Below the pieces are notes generated by a model. The model was not told the DNA's origin and searched no databases. It saw nothing but the letters and a program-made list of their open reading frames with translations. The position numbers and the translations under genes were made by a program. 64,000 nt of DNA from Patescibacteria group bacterium UBA661 (GTDB lineage: Bacteria; Patescibacteriota; Minisyncoccia; Phycocordibacterales; UBA918): positions 32,658 through 96,657 of the forward strand of contig DBNX01000018.1 in assembly GCA_002299465.1 (NCBI GenBank), read 5' to 3'. Shown here in pieces: positions 1 through 7,915 of this stretch (position 1 is the stretch's first letter; every line of letters starts with the position of its first letter).

Positions 1-743
1 TGCTACAACGTCAAGGTTGCTTTACCAATGTCTATTTTCCCCCAGACGCCAACACCGCTCTCGCCACGATGAAGCATATGTTGGCTTCTACTCGAGAAAT
101 AAATGTTTTGGTTTGTGAAAAAAGACCGCTACCAAGTTGGCGGACTCTGACCGAAGCTGAGCGTGACGTTCGTGACGGTGTGTCAATCTGGGATTTTGCT
201 AGTGATGAAGATCCGCATTTGGTGTTGGCAGCTGCCGGCGATTATCCGACCTTAGAGACGCTAGCGGCAATCAGCTTGGTTCGTCAAGAAATGCCAGAAT
301 TAAGAATGCGTTTTGTAAACATCCTGTCGTTGTCTGCGCTAGGCATTGGTAACTCGTCTTGTCGAGTTCTACCGCACAGTTTTTCCGACTACTTCACAGC
401 TGACAAACCAATCATTGTTAATTTCCATGGCTACCCACAGACGATAAAACAAGTACTCTTTGATTACGGTTGTACTTCGGAACGAGTCTATGTGCATGGT
501 TATGAAGAGGTAGGTTCTACTACTACCGTTTTCGATATGATGATACGCAATCGAGTGGACCGCTTCCACCTAGCTTTAGAAGTCTTTGCTTTGGCTGAGA
601 AGACTAAGGTGGCCAGCGCAAAAACAGTGGCGGCTCTCAAGAAAAAGTATGAGACCTTACTTTCTCAACACCGCGAGTACATTATTGAGAATGGTGATGA
701 TCCCAAAGACATTACAAATTGGACATGGCAGTCACGCTCATAG
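1..743 (+). CDS. xfp: Phosphoketolase, C-terminal part (cut by window start)
   Basis: Xylulose-5-phosphate/fructose-6-phosphate phosphoketolase splits sugar phosphates with inorganic phosphate into acetyl phosphate and an aldose phosphate, in the cytoplasm. The reading frame is open from base 3, before the first ATG at 69, and already shows the family stretch VYFPPDANTAL there, so the gene continues upstream of the window. Later family blocks are AAAGDYPTLETLAAISLVRQ, TADKPIIVNFHGYP, EEVGSTTTVFDMMIRNRVDRFHL and the C-terminal HREYIIENGDDPKDITNWTW. The thiamine-diphosphate-binding N-terminal region is outside the window. It overlaps ackA by about 19 bp, so acetyl phosphate made here is presumably turned into acetate and ATP by the next gene. 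Confidence 0.93.
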   Translation, partial: LQRQGCFTNVYFPPDANTALATMKHMLASTREINVLVCEKRPLPSWRTLTEAERDVRDGVSIWDFASDEDPHLVLAAAGDYPTLETLAAISLVRQEMPELRMRFVNILSLSALGIGNSSCRVLPHSFSDYFTADKPIIVNFHGYPQTIKQVLFDYGCTSERVYVHGYEEVGSTTTVFDMMIRNRVDRFHLALEVFALAEKTKVASAKTVAALKKKYETLLSQHREYIIENGDDPKDITNWTWQSRS

Positions 744-1906
744 TAAACCCTGGATCAGCTTCAAAAAAATACGCCCTTTACGACGAGACGGGTTTGCGCA
801 TTGCGGCTCATATTGAGTACGTGGAGACGGGAGGAGTGTCTGTCTGTACCACGCTAGCGGGAATGGATGACCGATGTGTGCTGGCGGGAGCGACGGTTTT
901 TGAGACCAGCTTACTGGATTTCATTGAACGTGCTATCAACGAAAAAGTCATCACGAGTGTTACGGAGATTGCCGAGGTCGCCATTCGGGTGGTGTCGCCC
1001 GGTACCTTTTTTCAGGCGCATCGAGTGATTGATGAGGAATGGCTAAGACGTTTGCGGGCTAATGTTAATCTGGCACCGCTTCATGTTCCGCATACTGAAA
1101 AAGAACTAACGATGATTAGACGCGCTTTGCCGCACGCGCGTGGTTTGGGTATTTCTGACAGTGCTTTTCATTCGACATTGCCACCCCGGGCCCGGCACTA
1201 CAGTTTGCCCGTTACCGAAGCGGCACAGTATGACTTGTATCGTTTTGGTTATCACGGCCTTTCGGTCGGAGCGGCGTTGCGCCGGCTACCGATAGTGATA
1301 AAAGCAACCGCACCTGAACGGATAGTTGTTTGTCATCTCGGAAGTGGCGTGAGTGTAACGGCTGTTAAAGATGGTAAGAGCATCGACACCACGATGGGTT
1401 ACGCTCCGGGGAGTGGCTTGCTTATGGGTAGTCGGTCGGGGGATGTTGATGCTGGGGCTTTGCTTGCCCTAATGCAGGAACGCTCGCTTAAACCAATTGA
1501 TGCTCAGCTGTATCTGCAGAAGCAGGGCGGTTTGCGTGGTTTGGCTGGGGTTACTGATTTACGCTTGCTTTTAGAAAGGCGAGCACAAGGAGACCGCGCG
1601 GCTAACTTAGCCATTGAATCATTTGTTTACCAAATCCAAAAAGCCATCGGTGGGGCGGTGGTGGCTTTGGGGGGAGTGGAGGTTCTTATTTTTACAGCCA
1701 CCGCGGGCGAACGCAGTCCAATCTTACGCTCCCTTATCACCACGCCACTTTCAGTCCTCGGTTTGGTTATAGATGATGCAAAGAACGACGCCTGTATTAG
1801 CCGGGATGGTGTGATTGGTGGTGGAATCGACACCGCCCCGCTCATAGCTGTCATCCGCACCACCGAAGCCGATGAAATGTGGCGAATTGCCAAGGGCCTT
1901 AGCTAA
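725..1906 (+). CDS. ackA: Acetate kinase
   Basis: Makes acetate and ATP from acetyl phosphate and ADP, completing the phosphoketolase branch. The 393-residue product has the usual family length. N-terminal TLIVNPGSASKKYAL matches the first kinase-fold phosphate motif, RFGYHGLSV matches the YGxHG signature, HLGSGVSVTAV is the second phosphate loop, and GYAPGSGLLMGSRSGDVD is the conserved substrate loop. The start at ATG 725 is preferred. A TTG at 719 in the same frame would add two residues. The start lies inside the end of xfp, which implies translational coupling. There is no clear Shine-Dalgarno site. A strong terminator follows the stop. Confidence 0.93.
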   Translation: MAVTLIVNPGSASKKYALYDETGLRIAAHIEYVETGGVSVCTTLAGMDDRCVLAGATVFETSLLDFIERAINEKVITSVTEIAEVAIRVVSPGTFFQAHRVIDEEWLRRLRANVNLAPLHVPHTEKELTMIRRALPHARGLGISDSAFHSTLPPRARHYSLPVTEAAQYDLYRFGYHGLSVGAALRRLPIVIKATAPERIVVCHLGSGVSVTAVKDGKSIDTTMGYAPGSGLLMGSRSGDVDAGALLALMQERSLKPIDAQLYLQKQGGLRGLAGVTDLRLLLERRAQGDRAANLAIESFVYQIQKAIGGAVVALGGVEVLIFTATAGERSPILRSLITTPLSVLGLVIDDAKNDACISRDGVIGGGIDTAPLIAVIRTTEADEMWRIAKGLS

Positions 1907-1929
1907 AGGTAAGAGTTTTTTACTAAACT

Positions 1930-1963
1930 AAAACCCACCCACGCAAAGCGTGGGTGGGTTTTA
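1930..1963 (+). terminator. Intrinsic terminator after ackA
   Basis: A 15-bp GC-rich stem (arms 1930-1944 and 1948-1962) with an AAA loop, flanked by A and T runs. It would end the xfp-ackA transcript and could also work in the opposite direction for the minus-strand antitoxin gene. Confidence 0.85.
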
Positions 1964-2008
1964 ACCATCCAAACACATAAAATAAAAAGTGCCTCATGGA
2001 GCAGTTTT

Positions 2009-2353
2009 CTACGAGTTAAGCACAGTCTGATCGAAATGGAGTATTCGAATTTCTTGAAGATTGTTGATTTGTGGTGACTGGTGCATCGATACTTTTAGTG
2101 ACAAATCAAGCGCTTTGGCAATTCGGCTAAGGGTCTGTAGGGAAGGGTTTCCGTCGCCACGTTCAAGGCGGGAAATCACCGGTTGGCGACTACCAATTGC
2201 TTCAGCTAGCTCAGTTTGAGACCAGCCACGCTTCACACGCTCTCTAATAATAGTTTTTACTACTTCGTATTCGGGACAGAGTGCCTCGTACTCAGCTTTA
2301 ATGACGGGGTTCTTAAGAGCTTTAATTTTAAATTGTTTGAATGAAGTACTCAT
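2009..2353 (-). CDS. XRE-family antitoxin-like regulator (HigA type)
   Basis: A 114-residue DNA-binding protein with one XRE helix-turn-helix at about residues 44-68 (WSQTELAEAIGSRQPVISRLERG) and the C-terminal extension usual in HigA-type antitoxins. Directly upstream on the same strand lies a broken HigB/Gp49-like toxin gene ending 27 bp before this start, which is the classic toxin-first higBA order. A 22-bp perfect palindrome sits between them. A TATATT -10 box at 2360-2365 lies 6 bp before the ATG, so the gene may be transcribed leaderless from its own promoter and repress itself. The protein appears intact although its toxin is not. Confidence 0.82.
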   Translation of the reverse strand: MSTSFKQFKIKALKNPVIKAEYEALCPEYEVVKTIIRERVKRGWSQTELAEAIGSRQPVISRLERGDGNPSLQTLSRIAKALDLSLKVSMHQSPQINNLQEIRILHFDQTVLNS

Positions 2354-2359
2354 AGAGTA

Positions 2360-2381
2360 AATATAACTTATAAGTTATATT
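2360..2381. promoter_or_regulatory. Palindromic operator overlapping antitoxin -10 box
   Basis: A perfect 22-bp palindrome with half-site AATATAACTTA. It spans the last codon of the broken toxin and the TATATT -10 box of the XRE gene and ends 6 bp before its ATG. Type II antitoxins commonly autorepress through such sites. That it is the operator is an inference from position and symmetry. Confidence 0.65.
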
Positions 2382-2628
2382 ATTGCGAGTGTGCTTGTGC
2401 ATCACGTGCCCTGGATAACTCCCTATCTAGAGTTTTCTGTGTCTTCTTGATATAAGCATGCAACAAGAAAGCCTTCAGACAGATGTCGACTGTGCGGCAT
2501 ACCAAGGTCACTACCAAATTCTTCCAGTAATTCGATAGTGCGAATGACCTCGGCGGTTTCCTTTGCGTTTAGTAACTCAAGAAATTTTTCAACAGAATTT
2601 CAACAGAATCAGGGAGGATAATTTGCAT
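2380..2628 (-). pseudogene. Broken HigB/Gp49-like toxin gene
   Basis: Read from ATG 2628, the frame begins MQIILPDSVE and then shifts because an 11-bp unit (ttcaacagaat on the plus strand) is duplicated in tandem at 2588-2598 and 2599-2609. Removing one copy restores EKFLELLNAKETAEVIRTI, then LLEEFGSDLGMPHSRHLSEG, the typical N-terminal half of the Gp49/HigB RNase family. After that about 25 family residues are missing and the frame changes again to LLHAYIKKTQKTLDRELSRA, the typical family C-terminus, ending at the stop 2380-2382. Two independent lesions make this a dead toxin gene. The family call rests on recognition of these motifs. Confidence 0.8.
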
Positions 2629-2644
2629 ATGATAAACATATCAA

Positions 2645-2682
2645 AACATAGAAGCTTGCTCAAATGAGCAAGCTTCTATGTT
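2645..2682 (-). terminator. Hairpin between tmRNA and toxin remnant
   Basis: An 18-bp perfect stem (arms 2645-2662 and 2665-2682) with a 2-nt loop, about 20 bp past the tmRNA 3' end. It is the likely transcription stop for tmRNA, although the T-tract after it is short. Confidence 0.65.
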
Positions 2683-2702
2683 GTTCCACATGCTTCTATG
2701 TC

Positions 2703-3100
2703 GGTGGAGATGGGGAGAATTGAACTCCCGTCCGAATTAGGTGCTTAGAGCGAGTCTACAGTGTGTAGGGTATTCTTTGGTTTAAGTTTCTAATCTAGAG
2801 AATAGACAAGACAATTAGATTCCGAGTTGTGACAAAGCTCGAGCATAATGACAACGACATTTCTGCTCAAAGTCTCATGGCTATTTTGCAAGACACACGG
2901 TACGAGACCCTTGGTGCGCTCACATCACTCCGGCGAGCGTAAGATTACGCAAAGGCGGGAGCGAATCCAAACGCGCGAGCGTATGGACTTGGTACTGCTT
3001 TGTCTGCACGTACGAATGCCTGAGATTTTAACGCAGTTCTCAGACAGCTGCGACACTGCACACAATAAGACAACACTAACCGTCGATGCCTAGCATCCCC
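2703..3100 (-). ncRNA. ssrA: Transfer-messenger RNA (tmRNA)
   Basis: tmRNA rescues stalled ribosomes with SmpB and adds a degradation tag. The 5' end GGGGATG (from 3100) pairs with CATCTCC (2706-2712) to form the tRNA-like acceptor stem. The 5' part has the conserved GGCATCGACGG block and the 3' part has the T-arm GGGAGTTCAATTCTCCC. The genome reads CCG, not CCA, after the discriminator A at 2705, so the CCA end is probably added or repaired after transcription. The resume codon is probably GCA at 3007, giving the 20-residue tag ADKAVPSPYARAFGFAPAFA with TAA at 2945-2947. smpB lies upstream on the same strand. Confidence 0.93.
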
Positions 3101-3182
3101 AGCACAGTTTCTTTCGTCTCGATTGGTTTTTTAAAACCAGACGGTTAAGGAAAAAACGGTGCGGGGAACGGTGTACTTAGGT

Positions 3183-3635
3183 TTATTGATTTTTCAAAAG
3201 ACGATTGATGTCGCGATTGGCGTCGCGCTGCTTGAGAGCTTCTCGCTTGTCGGCTTTTTTCTTACCGCGCGCCAGAGCAATCTCAAGCTTTAGATATCTC
3301 TTTTTATTATACCACTTAATTGCGACTATTGTCAAACCACGCTCTTCACTGGCGCGTGTCAATTCACTTAATTCTTTTTTAGAAAGTAGGAGCTTTCGCA
3401 CCCGTTCGGGGTCGTAGTTTTTGGGAGTATTGGCGACTTGGTAGGGGCTGATGGAAGCGTTCACCAGGTACGCCTCGCCGCCGCGAATAATAGCGTACGC
3501 ACCAGTCAGGCTAGCCTTGCCGGCACGGACAGATTTCACTTCTTGACCACTAAGCAACACCCCCGCTTCGTAGCGTTCTAGTATCTCGTAATCAAAAGAG
3601 GCCTTTTTGTTTGTGACTGAGGTGTTGTTGCTCAT
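3183..3635 (-). CDS. smpB: SsrA-binding protein SmpB
   Basis: The protein partner of tmRNA in trans-translation. It binds the tRNA-like domain and carries tmRNA into stalled ribosomes. The 150-residue product shows the core YEILERYEAGVLLSGQEVKS, the loop GGEAYLVNASISPY, KKRYLKLEIALARGKK and the basic C-terminal tail. Start ATG 3635 is preferred over ATG 3653, because the promoter places transcription start near 3650 and an AGGA Shine-Dalgarno lies about 11 nt before the second ATG. The adjacent tmRNA on the same strand makes an smpB-ssrA unit. Confidence 0.95.
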   Translation of the reverse strand: MSNNTSVTNKKASFDYEILERYEAGVLLSGQEVKSVRAGKASLTGAYAIIRGGEAYLVNASISPYQVANTPKNYDPERVRKLLLSKKELSELTRASEERGLTIVAIKWYNKKRYLKLEIALARGKKKADKREALKQRDANRDINRLLKNQ

Positions 3636-3653
3636 AATATAGTTAATCCTCAT

Positions 3654-3682
3654 ACTATAGATGGTATTGCCGGGAAGGGCAA
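3654..3682 (-). promoter_or_regulatory. Promoter of smpB
   Basis: TTGCCC (3677-3682) and TATAGT (3654-3659) separated by 17 bp, read on the minus strand, just upstream of smpB. Confidence 0.6.
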
Positions 3683-3729
3683 TCGGCTTAATTGTCTATA
3701 GCAAAACTCGTAATTTCTTGGTTTTTTTG

Positions 3730-3735
3730 TATAAT
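3730..3735 (+). promoter_or_regulatory. -10 box of ftsH
   Basis: A consensus TATAAT ends 10 bp before ATG 3746, so transcription would begin within a few bases of the start codon. No convincing -35 box was seen. Confidence 0.5.
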
Positions 3736-3745
3736 GCGCCTACCT

Positions 3746-5848
3746 ATGACAAAACCAGAATTAGATAAAAAAGTCGATGAGACAAATGTTCCGGCTGATA
3801 AAGAAGAAGTGAAATTACCAGACGAAGAAAGTTCTGAGGATAAGGACAAATCCGAGGCAAGCCGTCCGCCCAAAAAAGAACAGCAGACCACCTTACCTAA
3901 GTTTAGTGAAGTCAGACAGCGGGTGCCACTGGGTCCGGGTAATTTTTGGAACAACGTACTTTCAACCGTCTTACTCTTAATATTGGTAATGTTGGCCTTT
4001 AGTTACCTTTCGGAACAACAAGTGCCGCCCGAGGAACTCACGCTGTCTCAAGTCGTGTCGCAAGTAAAGGCGGGCGAGGTCAAGGAGATTGTTGTGCGCG
4101 GTACGCGGTTAGAAATAATGTACCACGATGCCACCAGAACTCCGGGCGAAGCCAAGCGGGAGGTAGACGCATCGGTTTCCGAGTCACTCACTAATTTTGG
4201 TGTGACTTACGAGCAACTACAAGCCGTGACTATTGATGTCCAGCGGGAGACGGGCTTTGCTTATTGGTTTGGGCAATTTGCTCCATTTTTGTTTCCGATT
4301 ATTTTGCTCATTTTGATCATCTGGTTCTTCATGCGTTCGGTGAAGGGGGCTGGTATGCAAGCGCTTAATTTTGGTTCTTCTAAAGCGCGGATGATTGACC
4401 CGAATGATACTACTCAGAAAGTGACATTCAAGGATGTGGCAGGAGCTAAGGAAGCCAAACAAGAGCTCGAGGAAATTGTTGATTTTCTTAAGAATCCCAA
4501 AAAGTTTCTTGACATTGGGGCGGAGATTCCGAAGGGAGTCATGATGATGGGTGCACCAGGAACAGGTAAGACTTTATTGGCGCGAGCGGTAGCTGGGGAA
4601 GCGGGAGTACCGTTTTTCTCTATCTCGGGTTCGGAATTCGTTGAGATGTTCGTTGGGGTCGGGGCGTCCAGAGTGCGAGATTTGTTCTCGATGGCGAAAA
4701 AGGCAGCACCGGCTATTATCTTTGTTGACGAGATAGATGCGGTGGGTCGAATCCGAGGGACGGGAGTAGGTGGCGGTAATGATGAGAGGGAACAGACACT
4801 CAATCAGATTCTGGTGGAGATGGATGGTTTTGAGCCAAACGCTAAAGTTATTGTAATGGCAGCGACCAACCGACCAGATGTACTTGATCCAGCTCTACTG
4901 CGTCCGGGTCGTTTTGACCGACGAGTCACCATCGACTTACCAGACCGCAAAGACCGCGAAGAGATTTTGGCAGTCCACTCTAGAAAAAAGCCTTTAGCCG
5001 AAGATGTAGATTTGGCAGTAATTGCACAACGGACGCCTGGTTTTTCGGGGGCCGATCTTTATTCTCTGATGAACGAAGCGGCAATTTTGGCAGCACGCGA
5101 GAAACGCAAAAAAGTGTCACAATTTGACATCATTCGCTCGATTGAAAAAGTAATGCTCGGTCCAGAACGGAAGAGTCACGTTTTGTCACAACGTGAAAAA
5201 CTGGTGACCGCCTACCATGAAGTTGGTCACGCCTTGGTGGCATCAGTGTTACCATACGCTGACCCAGTACAAAAAATTTCCATCATCTCGCGGGGACGAG
5301 CGGCTGGTTACACGCTCAAGCTGCCAGATGAAGACCGCCGAATGCATACCAGAAAAGAATTTTTGGATGATATTGCGATGACGCTCGGTGGTTATGTGAC
5401 AGAGGAAATGGTGTTTGGTGATTTAACAACGGGCCCTTCTAACGACTTGCAAGTGGTGGCAAATCTCGCTCGCGATATGGTGACTAAATATGGCATGAGC
5501 CCACTGGGTCCGATTGCTCTTGAGGGTACGGGCGGACGACTTATCGGTGGTGGTATGAGCGAAGATCGAGGGTATTCGCCACAGGTGGCCAAAGCCATTG
5601 ATGACGAAGTTGCCAAAATCATTCAAGAAGGAAAAGATCGTGCCAAAGAAGTTCTTACCAAATATCGAAAAGCTCTCGATGTCATCTCTATGAAGTTGGT
5701 TGAACTGGAGACTTTAGAAAGAGAAGCTTATGAAGCGTTGCTTAAGCAAGAGGGGGTAGAGATTCAAGACGCCTACAAGAAAATGCGAGAGGATGAGATT
5801 AAAGTAGCCGACCCAACCAGTGTGTTGGCGACGCCAGCCGCCAAATAA
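3746..5848 (+). CDS. ftsH: ATP-dependent zinc metalloprotease FtsH
   Basis: A membrane-anchored AAA+ protease that extracts and degrades misassembled membrane proteins and some regulators. In this 700-residue reading, an acidic and lysine-rich cytoplasmic N-terminus is followed by a first membrane helix (about 55-80), an extracytoplasmic domain, a second helix (about 165-195), Walker A GAPGTGKT (about 269), Walker [10 protein letters not shown], the second region of homology [21 protein letters not shown] and the zinc-binding HEVGH (about 491). The usual family length is about 600-700. ATG 3746 is chosen because it directly follows a TATAAT box. Upstream in-frame starts overlap the promoter. 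It is transcribed divergently from smpB. Confidence 0.96.
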   Translation: MTKPELDKKVDETNVPADKEEVKLPDEESSEDKDKSEASRPPKKEQQTTLPKFSEVRQRVPLGPGNFWNNVLSTVLLLILVMLAFSYLSEQQVPPEELTLSQVVSQVKAGEVKEIVVRGTRLEIMYHDATRTPGEAKREVDASVSESLTNFGVTYEQLQAVTIDVQRETGFAYWFGQFAPFLFPIILLILIIWFFMRSVKGAGMQALNFGSSKARMIDPNDTTQKVTFKDVAGAKEAKQELEEIVDFLKNPKKFLDIGAEIPKGVMMMGAPGTGKTLLARAVAGEAGVPFFSISGSEFVEMFVGVGASRVRDLFSMAKKAAPAIIFVDEIDAVGRIRGTGVGGGNDEREQTLNQILVEMDGFEPNAKVIVMAATNRPDVLDPALLRPGRFDRRVTIDLPDRKDREEILAVHSRKKPLAEDVDLAVIAQRTPGFSGADLYSLMNEAAILAAREKRKKVSQFDIIRSIEKVMLGPERKSHVLSQREKLVTAYHEVGHALVASVLPYADPVQKISIISRGRAAGYTLKLPDEDRRMHTRKEFLDDIAMTLGGYVTEEMVFGDLTTGPSNDLQVVANLARDMVTKYGMSPLGPIALEGTGGRLIGGGMSEDRGYSPQVAKAIDDEVAKIIQEGKDRAKEVLTKYRKALDVISMKLVELETLEREAYEALLKQEGVEIQDAYKKMREDEIKVADPTSVLATPAAK

Positions 5849-5867
5849 ACTGAGCGTCTCAATTACT

Positions 5868-5894
5868 AAAAACGCGTCAAGCAGACGCGTTTTT
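5868..5894. terminator. Bidirectional terminator between ftsH and ABC operon
   Basis: An 11-bp stem (5868-5878 and 5884-5894) with A run before and T run after, between convergent genes. It can serve both strands. Confidence 0.8.
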
Positions 5895-6651
5895 AGTTGG
5901 GTGGATTTTGGTAGCGAGCAAAATTATCCGACACAGCAGGCGCTGGTTTGAAATCCTTTACTTGGTTGTAGGTTCTGTCTTCGGTGCGGGTAATGCAGCC
6001 ATCTTCCAGATAGATAACGCGGTCGCAGTGGGCCGTGTATTCGGGTTCGTGGGTGACCATCACAATCGTCTGTCCCTCGCGGTGCAACTGGGCGAGTAAA
6101 GAGATCACGGTATCACCAGAAACACTATCAAGATTGGCGGTGGGTTCGTCCGCAAAAATAATCTTTGGTTTACCAGCGACAGCCCGAGCAATGGAGACAC
6201 GTTGCTGTTCGCCACCGGAAAGTTGTGAGGGCAGATTGTTGTATTTATCAGGCAATCCGACTGAGGAGAGAGTAGTTTGGGCCGTCTGCCGGGCGCTTTC
6301 CCAATCAATACCACGCATCAGTAACGGGAGAACGACATTTTCCCCGGCCGTCAGTTCGGGGATAAGGGCGTAGTCTTGAAAGATGTAGCCCAATGTGTAA
6401 AGGCGAAAGTTAACCAGAGCGGTTTCTGAGAGGGCGAGAATATCTTGCCCGTCAATCAAGATATTGCCCGATGATGGTCTGTCTAAGGCAGAGAGTTGGT
6501 AGAGTAGGGTGGATTTACCAGCCCCAGATTTACCCATAATCGCTACAAACTCACCCTGATTAACATTGATATCAACACCCTTAAGAACGCGCGTGGTGAG
6601 TGCGCCAGTGCCGAAAGTTCTTGTGATTGCTTGTCCTTGTATGATGTGCAT
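5893..6651 (-). CDS. MacB/LolD-type ABC transporter ATPase
   Basis: The ATP-hydrolysing subunit of a mechanotransmission-type ABC transporter. Walker A GKSGAGKST lies at residues 40-48, the signature LSGGEQQR at 144-151 and Walker B KIIFADEP at 163-170, followed by the switch histidine in VMVTHEPEY. The 252-residue length fits the MacB/LolD/FtsE group. It is the last gene of an adaptor-permease-ATPase operon, starting 9 bp after the permease stop. It probably powers export of, or acts on, a cell-envelope substrate. The substrate cannot be told from sequence. Confidence 0.9.
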   Translation of the reverse strand: MHIIQGQAITRTFGTGALTTRVLKGVDINVNQGEFVAIMGKSGAGKSTLLYQLSALDRPSSGNILIDGQDILALSETALVNFRLYTLGYIFQDYALIPELTAGENVVLPLLMRGIDWESARQTAQTTLSSVGLPDKYNNLPSQLSGGEQQRVSIARAVAGKPKIIFADEPTANLDSVSGDTVISLLAQLHREGQTIVMVTHEPEYTAHCDRVIYLEDGCITRTEDRTYNQVKDFKPAPAVSDNFARYQNPPN

Positions 6652-6660
6652 ATTTTTATT

Positions 6661-7908
6661 TTACCTTCTACCCAAGATCGCGTTTAAGGTGTTCTGACGG
6701 GTAATCATCCAGGCGGGAATGAAGCCGGCTATTAAGGTGACAGCAAATAAAGCCCCCGAACGCAACAACATATCATCGAGACTGATACTTAAAGAGGCGT
6801 TGGCGAACGGGAAGTTAATAGGATTTTGTTCGAAATAGGGAATGATAATAAATTGAGTAATCAAAATACCGATGATAGCGCCAGTGATGGCATAGAAAGC
6901 CGCCTGAGTGATGTAGGCGTACTCGATGGCGCGCCGACTGATGCCGATAGCTTTTAGGATACCAATCTGACGGCGGCGAGAAATGGCGTTAATAAAAATC
7001 ACAATGAAGATAGTAATCGAAGCGACCACCAAGCCGATGGCTCCAGTAAACAAGCCGAGCAGATTAAAAGTGGTGCGCATATCAATAAGAAACTTCGGAA
7101 TATCCTCAGTAAAGGAATTGATGGTAGCCAGAGTGGCTAGTTCGCTCGCCCGTAGTCGATCACGAATAGTGTACTCATTAAATCCCGGTTGTAGTCTAAC
7201 GGCAATTTGATTGGCATCGTGATCAGTGCGATTAAATAATCTCCTAAACTCTCGTTCGGGAATGTAGACTGCTGTAGAGATTAAATCAACTTTAGAGTCA
7301 ACAATACCTTTGACCGTAAACTCCCGACTCTGTCCATCTACAGTGATCATTACCGTATCCCCCGGATAAACATTTTTGAGTGAATCAAAAGCATCGCCGA
7401 ACTCAGCGGCATAGCGTTCAATGTTTAGCTTGCCCATAAGAATGTAGCCAGTTTCACCAGCCGAAAAATATTCACCCGCACTCACCATCTGGCTTAAGCC
7501 TGAAGTAAGATCCTCAGCCACAGGGTCAATACCGGTCAACATGACGGTGATGACGTCGGCATCATCACGTAAATCGCGGCGTTCTTGGTAGTTAGCTTCG
7601 ATAGTAGCTAAGCCGGTCAAGCGAGGAGAGAAAGTGGCAATCTCGGGATGGTTTGGTAGTGTTTTTAGGAAGCGTTCGGTTTCTTTAATTTGGGTCTCAC
7701 CAGTGAGTGGGCTAATGGTGATGTCGCCGAGGGCTCCGGTTCGTACTTCTCGCAGGGAGCTATCAATAATACCAATTAGAATACCGCTTAAAGCGACTAA
7801 ATTTATAAAGGTAAATAAAATTACAGCGATAATTAGTAATGTCGTCCACAGACTCGCTCTTTGGATTTGTCTAATTCCCAGCAGTAGACCAATGCGTAAG
7901 TCTTGCAT
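6661..7908 (-). CDS. MacB/FtsX-type ABC transporter permease
   Basis: A 415-residue permease with the MacB layout: one N-terminal membrane helix (about 15-45), a large extracytoplasmic domain of about 220 residues, then three C-terminal helices, the first near GLFTGAIGLVVASITIFIVIFINA. ISRRRQIGILKAIGISRRAI between the helices is the usual coupling segment of the FtsX-like domain. A TTG at 7932 would extend it into the previous gene. ATG 7908, 7 bp after the adaptor stop, is preferred. It works with the ATPase downstream and the adaptor upstream. Confidence 0.88.
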   Translation of the reverse strand: MQDLRIGLLLGIRQIQRASLWTTLLIIAVILFTFINLVALSGILIGIIDSSLREVRTGALGDITISPLTGETQIKETERFLKTLPNHPEIATFSPRLTGLATIEANYQERRDLRDDADVITVMLTGIDPVAEDLTSGLSQMVSAGEYFSAGETGYILMGKLNIERYAAEFGDAFDSLKNVYPGDTVMITVDGQSREFTVKGIVDSKVDLISTAVYIPEREFRRLFNRTDHDANQIAVRLQPGFNEYTIRDRLRASELATLATINSFTEDIPKFLIDMRTTFNLLGLFTGAIGLVVASITIFIVIFINAISRRRQIGILKAIGISRRAIEYAYITQAAFYAITGAIIGILITQFIIIPYFEQNPINFPFANASLSISLDDMLLRSGALFAVTLIAGFIPAWMITRQNTLNAILGRR

Positions 7909-7915
7909 AGGGTAA

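Noticed and set aside
2848..3093. Open frame of 81 codons on the plus strand
   Set aside because: It is antisense to tmRNA, whose paired ends and conserved blocks are clear.
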